A stretch of 64,000 nucleotides of DNA from Tridacna crocea (Eukaryota > Mollusca > Bivalvia > Cardiida > Cardiidae), in assembly GCA_943736015.1 (NCBI GenBank), contig OX031063.1:5189001-5253000 (forward strand), in the 5' to 3' direction. A program made the position numbers and the translations under genes. The notes under the pieces were generated by a model. That model was not told the DNA's origin. It saw only the letters and a list, made by a program, of their open reading frames with translations, and did no database searches. Positions 25,901 to 36,371 of this stretch are shown here, one piece after another. Within the stretch, counting starts at the first letter, position 1. Each line of letters starts with the position of its first letter.

Positions 25901-28900
25901 AATTGTAAAAGAGTTCCTCGAAACTAAAAAGAATATCCGGGATAGTCAACTTGCGGAAAGAACAGGGGAGAAAAAACTACAAACTGACCTTTCAAAGTTT
26001 TTTAAACCTATTACAGAAACGCAAAAAGCTACAGCGAGAGAGGTTGTAAAAGAACTTAAACCTATTAAGGAAGGTATAGAAGCTATTAAGTTTCCATCCT
26101 TTCCATCTATCACAGCTTATGATGAACCAACGGATGAAGATGTACAGTTTATCGGACCAATAGCTGAACAGTATCTAAGAAAGTTTGCTACAAAAGGTGA
26201 AGCTGATAAAACATACGGGTTATATGACAAAGGAGGTAACTTTTATATCGGTAGTAAACTACTTTCCATCATTGATGATAATATTATTATCGATGATAAA
26301 GAATATGAAGGCACCCCTGGTCTATGGGAGCTAATTGTAGCGAGGGAACCGGATAGTAACATCTTTACTGATAATGATTATGACAATTACGCGGATTTGA
26401 TATTACGAACCAACGCCCTTCATCGTAATAACGATCCAAACAGTAATTATCCTAAAGGTGGTAAAGGATACAAATGGAATATGATACTTAAAACTATTTG
26501 GGATAATAGAAAAGAGTATAAAGGAAAGGGTATCGTTGTTATTCCGTGTGATCCTAACGCATTAATAGAAAGACTCGACCTATTGTTAGCGAGTAAAGAA
26601 GCGGGCCACACGAATGTAAGAAACGAGTTAGTAAGCGTGTGTGATGAATTAAAAAGGCAAGGTGTTATAGATTCAAACGCTTATAAAAAAATAATGTCTT
26701 TATTATAAAAAATGTTAACGCCGAGGAAAAGAGGATTTAATAAAAGGTATGCATACGGAGGTAGCGGAATCTTTAGCAGCATTGCGAACCTTCTTACGAG
26801 ACTTTTCACCAGTAGCGCGGCTAAACAAATTGCATCTTCTGCCTTAGATGTGGGTAAGAGTGTTGCTAAGGAAGGAGCGAAAAAAGCTTTAGAGGCTGGG
26901 AAGAGTGCCGCTGTAGACGCGGGGAAAAAATTAGTCGAAAAAGCTTTAACGACAAAATCACGCAAAATTCTAGAAAAATATACGGGGCCGAAAACCCAAA
27001 ACATTAGCACTTTGATGGATGGGAGCGCAATCGCTATACAGGACTTAGTTAAAAAATTAAACGGTGGATCAGGCATTAAAGTAATATGAAGAAAAAAAAT
27101 TAAGTTAAAGAAAAAAAATTATATAATTAAAAAAAGAGAATAATGGATTTAATGTTTATTCGTGAGAATCATAGAAACTTTAATACTACATCTATTAGAT
27201 TATTAAAAGACGCATCTCTCGAACTGGAGGATTGTGAGATTCTCGAAATTGTTCAAACGAGATACGATTACCAAAAAGCTGTTGTCAACTTATCTCCCGA
27301 AAAAATAGCCATAATGAATGAGATTGAGAAAAAGGTAAATAAGTATTTAAGCGGCGTTTCTATCCCAAAAATAACAATTGTGTATGGTGACAAGATTTAC
27401 CCTAAGAAAAACAAACATATTCCTAAAGATAAACTAAAAAAAAAATTATACTTAAAGGTGTATGGTTTAATGGTAAAGATAAATCTTTTCCTCAGCTTTG
27501 GATAGAGTAAATTATAATTTTTCGCTTTAAAAAAATTATAATTGTATTAATAAAATGGACATCTTAAATATCACCGAACCAATCGTAAAACATGATAGTA
27601 TTGATGTGTATGAGCACCATGAGTATAACCCAATTACGGGTACAAATCTCAACAACCCAGGAGGAGAAATTAGGATCGACATCGAAACCCAAGATATTTT
27701 TACGCATCCTTGCGAAAGTTATTTACTTATAGAAGGTAGCTTAACAAAGGCTGATGACTCACGTTACAATGATGAAGACGTTTCCTTAACAAACAACGCA
27801 ATGATGCATCTATTTAAAAATATCAAGTACCAACTTTCCGGTCAAGAGATCGAGTCCATATTATATCCTGGCCAAGCTACTACAATGCTCGGGTTGTTAA
27901 AATATCCGGACGATTTTTCCAAATCACAAGGATTAAACCAATTGTGGTACAAGGATACAACAGCCGCTGCAGAAGATAATAACGTGGGTTGGAAAATAAG
28001 AAAACAGTATATCATTGATGATTCGGACCCAAAAGGCACATTTAGCTTTAGAGTCCCATTAAAACATATATTCGGTTTCTGTGAGGACTATAATAAGATA
28101 TTGTATGGAATGAAGCAAACTCTCACCTTGACAAGAAATGATGACAATGATGCAATTTTTAGAGCTAACGCCGCTGATGCTGGTAAAATTAAGTTAGATA
28201 ATATAATGTGGTATATGCCACACGTCATGCCCGCGGATAAGGAGAAAATGGAACTTTATAAACTTATCGAGAAAAAAGAAAAGTTTCCAGTTGGATATAG
28301 AATGATACAATGCGACTCTATTTCTGTTCCTCAGACAACATCGTTTACTTGGAGACTTTCCGTTAAATCTTCCCCTGAGGTGCCGCGTTTTATCATTGTT
28401 GGGTTCCAAACTAATAAAAATAACAACCAAAGGCAAAATCCATCCATATTTAACAATATAGGTGTTAAAAATATTTATGTTACGTTAAATTCCACAAGAT
28501 ACCCAGAGATTGACTACAATCTTTCATTTACGAAACAGCAATTCAGTAGAGCTTATGGCGATGCCGCGTTATTTAGGTCTAAGTTTTTTAACATGGATGA
28601 GTTAGTATCAAACCCTAACATCTCCCCGTCGGATTATAAAACTCTTTATCCGTTGTTTTTGTTCGATGTTTCTAAGCAAAGTGAAAGGCTAAAAATTTCC
28701 GTTACTGATATTCAAATCAAAGCGCTTTTTCATGCTAATGTAGATGCAAACACAGAAGCATATGCTGTTATTATTAGTGATAGGTTAATTAACTTTCAGT
28801 CTGACGGAAATAAAATGAATGTTGTATATTAAGTTAAATATTTTTAACTATATAAAAAAATGCTAAAGACTATAGATTTAAAAAATATTCTTATAGAAAA

Positions 28901-31900
28901 TAATATACCTTTTCGTTCTTACTGGGATAAAAAGCGGTTAGTTAAGTTGGTAAGCTCACACGGCTTACTACCGAAGAAGGAGCCTGAACCAGAAAAGAAT
29001 ACAGACCCTAAATACGATAAATTACGGGCTATTAGGAAAAAACCTAAACCAGTTACTTTAGAAGATGTTATCACCGGGGAAATAATATCTTTTCCATCGA
29101 TTTATAGCGCTAGTAAATATATAGATCGTTGCCCGCAAACTATCTTAAATTCTAACGGAAGGATTTGGAAAGGTAAATATAAAATTATCATTCTGTGATT
29201 TTTATTATATCTAACGTATAAAGATATAATAAAATTTTGAAATGGACCGTTTTTGTTCGTATCTCTTATTTAATACTTAAAAAATTTTAGTATAAGAAAA
29301 AATTTTTTTATTTAAAAAAGATGAGTTACACAGTAAGTGATTTAAAACGATTAGCTCGTGAACGAGGTTTACACGGATATTCGAGGCTTCGTCGAGCAGA
29401 ACTACTTGATTTAGTTTTTGGTAGAGATATTCTTGATTGGGAAAATGAGTTAATTAACGCGCCAATATTAACTCCAACTCCCTATCAACCCCCTCCTCCA
29501 ACTCCCTATCAACCCCCTCCTCCAAGCTCGGAATTTTTAGATGAGCTATCTAGAAGAGGTAGGGAAAGGACTAGAAATTTAAATAGGGATAGAACCAGAG
29601 ACAGAGATAGAACTGTAGGCCCGAGACAAACAACGGCTGAACGGGCTAGAGAAGAATATAGACGTAAGAAAAAAGAAAAGAAAAAGAAAGAAGCTAAAAT
29701 TAAACAAGTAAGAAGAGAAACTAGGAGAAAACAAAGAGCCGAGAAAAGAAAGAAAAAAGAGAAAAAAGAAGAAGAGTTTGATGATTTAGAAATTCGGAAA
29801 GAAGCATCTTCTTTAAAAGAATTTGCCGTTCAATATGTTATTGATGGTGTTGTAGGCTTTGGTCCGGAAGAGTACTTAGAACGAGTACGAAAAATGGTAA
29901 CGAATCTTTTAAGAAATAATCGTAGATCAAAGGTTAAGCTAAGGTTGACATGTCTCCTTAAAAAGATAGGAAAAATAATAGAAAATCTTCCCGTTTTACG
30001 ACCGTTTGATTCATTTCATGAACTTATTTTAGATGAAACGGATGTAGATGAGTTATATACTATTATGGTTGAACGAGTTTTAGAAAACCTCGTAAGTTTT
30101 CAAAGAGATGGAAGCCCATGGATTTTTATTAGGGTAGTTGATTTAAAGATATTTATGATTGATTACAAACCATTAAAAGGTAATTCATATATTCCTACTC
30201 CAACTACACTCGCGAGAAAGAAAGCAATTATTAACCCAAAAAATACGAATGATAATAAATGTTTTGCTTATGCGGTTATGAGGGGAATTAAACCGAGGTT
30301 AGAGAATCCAGAAAGAATCGATCAGAATTTAAAGGAAGACATTAACACCTTAAATATGAAAGGGATAGAGTATCCCGTTAAGCTAAAGGATATTGATAGA
30401 TTCGAAAAACAAAATGAAAATATTTCCATCGTTGTTTTAGGTCACGAAAATGAAACAGTTTACCCGCTCAGAAAGCAAAAAACTTTTAATAGAGAGCATT
30501 TAGTAGTTCTCTTATTACTAACTGATGAATCTAATACTCATTACACTTTGGTTAAAAACCCTAGTCGTTTATTATCTTCGCAATTAACGAATCATAACGG
30601 AAAAATATTTTTTTGTTGGAATTGCGTGAATTCTTTTCGATCTTTAGAAATTCTAGAAAAACATCGAAAATTGTGTAATGAAATGTCATCAGTACAAGTA
30701 AATATGCCACCTCCAGGAACGATTCTGAAGTTTGATAATTTAATTCGTACACAATGGTTACCTTTTGTTGTATATGCAGATTTTGAGTCTTGTATTAAAC
30801 CGATGCATTCCTGCGATCCGAATTCAGAAGCGAGTTATACGAAGCAGTATCAAAAACATGAGCCAACTGGATTTTGCTTTTACGTTAAATCGTTTGATGA
30901 AAGCGTTTATCAATCAAAAATAAAGCGATATACCGGAGAAGACGCGTCTAAAAAATTTTTAGAAATGTTAGAAGAAGTTGCTCGTGAAATAGATAATATC
31001 CCTAGTTCCGAGATGATATATGGTAGAAAAGAATTTGATATATATAAGTCAGCAACTGAATGTTGGATTTGTAAAAAGGGCTTTCAAGGAAATGAAAAAA
31101 AGGTAAGGGATCATTGCCATTATACAGGAAAATTTAGAGGAGCCGCGCATAATGCGTGTAATTTAAAATATAAAAAAGCTAGATTTTTTCCCGTATTTTT
31201 TCATAACCTTACTGGTTATGATAGTCATTTATTTGTTAAAAATCTCGGTATAACTGAAGGACGAATTAATGTTATTCCCCAAAATGATGAAAAATATGTG
31301 AGTTTTACTAAAACGGTAATTACTGGAAGTTATCATAGTCTGAAGGATAAAAAAGATAAAAATAAAACTCTCGATATTAGATTCGTTGATAGCTTAAAGT
31401 TTTTATCGGCTAGTTTAGATTCGCTAGTTAATAAATTTAAGAATAATAAGGAAAAATTTAAAAACGTCTCTAAATATTTTAATGGTAAAGAACTCGACTT
31501 ACTTCTTCGAAAAGGAGTTTATCCTTACGAATATGTTGATTCTCTAGAAAAACTTAATGAAACTAAGTTACCGCCTAAAGATTCTTTTTACTCGAGACTT
31601 AATGATAGTGATATTAGTGATGAGGATTATAATCACGCGAAAGTCGTTTGGGATACATTTAAATTAAAAAATCTTAGGGATTACCACGATTTATATAACT
31701 TGTCAGACGTTTTATTGTTAGCTGATGTTTTTGAAAATTTTAGGGAAGTTTTTTTTAACGAATATAATTTAGATCCTGCATGGTATTATACTCTTCCCGG
31801 TTATGCGTTTGATGCTTGTCTGTTAATAACGAATGTTAAGTTAGAGTTATTAACAGATATTGATATGCTTTTAATGTTTGAAAAAGGGATAAGGGGAGGG

Positions 31901-34900
31901 GTTTCAGTGATTAGTCATAGATACGCTAGGGCAAATAATAAGTATATGGGAAGTCAACACGATAAAACTTTACCTAGTATATTTATCGAATATTTAGACG
32001 CAAATAATTTATATGGTAGTGGAATGTCTTTTCCTCTTCCTACATGCGGATTTAGATGGATGACTAAAGACGAATTTAGCGAGTGGGAGAATTTCCCGTG
32101 TATATTAGAAGTTGATTTAGAATACCCAACGGAGTTACACGATACACACAATGATTACCCCTTAGCCCCTGAGAGCATAAAAATAAGTACGGTTGAAAAG
32201 TTGGTTCCTAACTTGAATTGCAAAAAGGAATATGTTCTTCACTATAAGAATTTAAAACAATATTTAGGTTTTGGTCTTAAGCTAAGAAAAATTCATAGAG
32301 GAATTATATTTAATGAAAGCCCTTGGTTGAAAAAATATATTGATAAGAATACTAATTTAAGAGCAAAAGCTACCTCCGAATTTGAGAAAGACCTTTTCAA
32401 GTTAATGAATAATTCGGTTTTTGGTAAAACCATGGAAAATATCAGAAACCGAGTGGATGTTAGATTAGTCAATGATAGGTTAAAAGCGGAAAAATTAGCC
32501 GCTAAACCAAATTTTAAACATTGTACTATTTTTAACGAAAATTTAGTATCCATTCATATGGGTAAAACAACTTTAACATTTAATAAGCCTTGTTATTTAG
32601 GAATGTGCATTCTCGATTTGAGTAAAATTATAATGTATGATTTTCATTATAATTATATTAAAAAGAAGTATGGAGATAAGGTAAAGCTTTGCCTTACTGA
32701 CACAGATAGCTATGTCTATCAGATTGAAACGGATGATTTCTATAAAGATATATCAGGAGATGTTAATGATTGGTTTGATACTAGTAACTATCCTGATAAT
32801 CATCCTTCAGGAATTCCTACGGGTGTTAATAAAAAGTTATTAGGTAAGTTTAAAGATGAAAGCGGGGGAAAGGTTATAACCGAGTTTGCTGGTTTAAGAT
32901 CAAAGTTATACGGTTATAAAATGTTAGATTGTTCAGAGGAAAAAAAATGTAAGGGAATTAAAAAGGGAGTAATCAAACGCGAAATAAACTTTGAGGATTA
33001 TAAAAAATGTTTATTTAGCGGTAAAGATCAACATAGAAAAATGAACGTGATTAGAAGTCGCGAACATGAAATATATACTGAGGAAATTAATAAGATAGCG
33101 TTAAGCTCGAGAGATGATAAAAGATATATTCTAGATGATAAGATGAGTACGTTAGCTTGGGGACATTATAAGATATAAATAACGATGATATATATTGCTT
33201 TAGCGGCAATATATATCGAGAGAACCGTCGCATTTTTTTTTCTAGAGACGAAAAAAAAAAAGAACTTTGCCTCTTAGAAGCAGCGGGGGAGGCGCGCGTC
33301 GCGGCGCGGAGCGCCGCGGCGCCCCACCAATGCGCGCGCTAGAGATGTTCTTGACGAAAGGGAAAGGGAATGAAAACCGAAGGCTCTCAGAAGGGAATGA
33401 AAACGAGGCGAGGTTCAAACGAAAACGAGGCTCAAACGAAAACGAGGCCCAAACGAAAACGAGGCTCTTGACCTTGACTCCGCTCGGGGTCACATGACCT
33501 CGCGAGGGGGGAGAAAGGTCAAAAGGTGCGCTAGAGATGTTTCTTGACGAAAGGGAAAGGGAATGAAACGAAAACGAGGCGAGGTTCAAACGAAAACGAG
33601 GCTCAAACGAAAACGAGGCTCAAACGAAAACGAGGCTCTTGACCTTGACTCCTCAGTGTCCTTGACCCCGCTCGGGGTCACATGACCTCGCGAGGGGGGA
33701 GAAAGGTCAAAAGGTCAAAAAAAACGCAAAAACGCGAAAAACGCGACTTGCCCGAGAAAAAAGGCATGCACACGCGAAAAAAGGGACTTGCCCCAGAACT
33801 CTCAATATTTAACTACTCAGGCCTATCTAAACTGGAACATCGCCTGGCCACTGTTCGTTGGAATGATACCATGTAGACTAAGATAATGCTTGATCTTTTT
33901 AAACTGGAACAGTGCAAGGCCTATATAAGCTGGAAAGATGTCTGACTTATGTAACCTAAATTAGCGCCTCTCCTGTACTTCAATAATGCCTGGCCTATGA
34001 TAACTGGAATGCATAAAATATTATCATTTGAGTTATGCCTAGCCTATGTAAAAAGGTAGTTATGTCTGGCCAATGTTAACTGTAAAAATGTTTGGCCTAT
34101 GTAAACAGGATAAAATGCCTGGTCAATGTTAGCTAGATTAATGTCTGGCCTATGAAACTGGAATGATGTCTGGCTTTTTTTTTTTTTTCTAAAACAATGC
34201 CCAGCTCAGATAATCTGACCTTTGTAAACTTGAAAAAAGCTAGGCCTATGTAAACAAGAATGATACCTGTCCAATGCAAACTAGAGTAATGGCTTGCTTT
34301 GGTAAACTGGAATAGTGTTTGCCACATGATAACTGTAACCATGCATGGCCTTTAATAATTGAAATCATTTCGGCCCTATGTAATTATGCCTAGTCTTTAA
34401 AACTAGAATATCATCTGGCCATTGTAAACTGGACAAATGTCTGGCCGATGTAAACTAGAATAATACCTAGATGTGTAAACCGAAACAACACCTGGCCTTT
34501 GTATACTGGAACAATGCCTGGCCTATCTAAACTAGAATAACACCTGACCTATGTAAACTGGAACAATGCTTGACCTATGCAAACTGAGTTAAAGTCTGTT
34601 TTTTTCTTTCTTCTTTCCTTTCGGCCTATGTGACTGGAACTATTGTCTGGCCTTTGGCAAAGACAGTGCCAAGCTTATTTATGAAAAAAACATTATGTTT
34701 GAAGTAGACCATGACAAACTGGGTGAGGTATTTTTAATACCAAATCATAGCATTTGTATATGAATGATAGCACGAATGAGTAAACTCTTCTAAACATGAA
34801 CGTGTATTTATCTGAATTGCTGTGAAAACAGCCTAGCATGCATATGCAATCAGATCCTCGTTGATACACAAGAATAACGGTACCTTCTCTGCAGCCTCCC

Positions 34901-36316
34901 GCATAAACTGTTTTGCGGCGTCAGACCAGATTGCGGGCACAGTCAGCACCCAATGTATATCAAGGGCATCTACCTCTTTACCCTGGGTGTGTATGGTATC
35001 TAGGGCATGTCCCATAAGATAAGTGATCCCGTGAACAAAGATATCCATTGCTCGCATAGTCTTGCCTGTTTCATCTTCAATTAATGTATTTCTTGAAAGA
35101 CTCTGAAAAAAAAAATCAAACGTGTTTTCATGATTTGTCCCTGTGGAAAAAAAAACTATTGAAAACAGTGCGCGTAAAAGAGCATTGACATGATTAGTTG
35201 TTGTAATAAATACTTTTGCTCAATGCTTTAACCCTGAGGCTGTTAAGCTCTCTTTCCCCACCCTTTGCGGACAGTGTAGACAAGATCGGAATGTGCGACC
35301 TGATCTTGGATCTACACTGTCTGATTAGAAGATCTTTGGCACAAAAATTTTCATTTGAAATGTTCAGCATAATTTTGCTTTTTACTATCAGCTAGAAATA
35401 TTCATTATTTTAGTTATTTAGCAGAATAAGTGTTAAAACAAGCTTACAGCACGTGTATGAAGCACCATCTTAAACCGTCGGAAGAAGTAATATGCTTTAT
35501 GATCCACATATTCGTTCTCTGCCAGAACGTTGTATGCATCCTCTGCTTCATATCCGAAGTTAAGAAACTCTTTTTCTGGACTCAGAAGAACGCAAGTTGG
35601 AGTCTTTTGCGACACTGGAAGAAATGATCAACAGATATGGCTGAATTTTAATCCTGTATCAAACAATCCCTGGGCCTGTATTCACCAAACATTCTTAAGA
35701 ACGTTTTTTTGTCTTATTCTCCAGAATGTTTTACATTTGTAAGTAACACAACTTCTGATTGGCTAAACCGAACGGTTTAGCCAATCAGAAGTTGTGTTAC
35801 TTACAAATTTAGAAAACCTTGGAGAATAAGACTAAGAATATTCTCAAGAATGGTTGGTGAATACGGGCCCTGGTTTTTACGACCCTGAGATAGAGCCCGT
35901 TTGCAAACACTGTGGAAAAAATGAGGAAATGCTGGTAACCACCCTGCTGGAAACAAATCTTAAGTTTAGTTTAGTTTAATTTGTCGTCTGCAAGTGTTTT
36001 CAATTTGGATCAGTCTAAGTTAAATCTAGCCCTAGTCTGAAGTGCTCGACTTGAGCCTTCTTTGACATTGTAGACCTAAATAAGATAATATCCTTTAAAT
36101 AGAAGCCACAGCCAAAAGGAAGTTTTTTACATCTCCTCGTTGTACATCATACTAAGAAAAGTTATTGCGTCATATGGATTTATTTTGTGGGATAAAACCA
36201 AAACGGCTGAATCATAATAAAAAAAAAACTGTCCTTTGATGGGCAGAAAACATAAATGTACCAGACTGCACAGGAGACAGGCAGGCAGACAGATATACGG
36301 ACAGAGCTAGGGAAGG

Positions 36317-36371
<55 letters not shown>

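Larger units (their letters stand above)
17822..33817. mobile_element. Complete Polinton/Maverick element, 15,996 bp
   Basis: This is a self-synthesising DNA transposon with a virus gene set. It begins AGTAG and ends CTACT, has terminal inverted repeats of about 680 bp that look identical apart from one T, and is flanked by the 6-bp duplication CAGGCC. Genes: four on the minus strand toward the left end (Zn-ribbon/PLA2, integrase, protease, fibre) and eleven on the plus strand (ATPase, minor capsid, GGFLG-type protein, dUTPase-like, ESCRT-motif membrane protein, 114-aa protein, DUF8207-like protein, basic amphipathic protein, 120-aa protein, major capsid, SAP/NUMOD1-like) ending with polB at the right. 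Protein-primed PolB plus a retroviral-type integrase, capsid proteins, ATPase and protease define the family. The near-identical ends and mostly unbroken genes suggest a recent insertion. It lies in intron 3 of the HSPA12-like gene. It is also close in content to what have been called adintoviruses. Confidence 0.97.

Noticed and set aside
31060-31180. A homing endonuclease inserted in polB (HNH-like cysteines and histidines)
   Set aside because: The polymerase frame is continuous and this zinc-binding insert occurs, as I recall, in other Polinton polymerases; no intein or intron borders seen.
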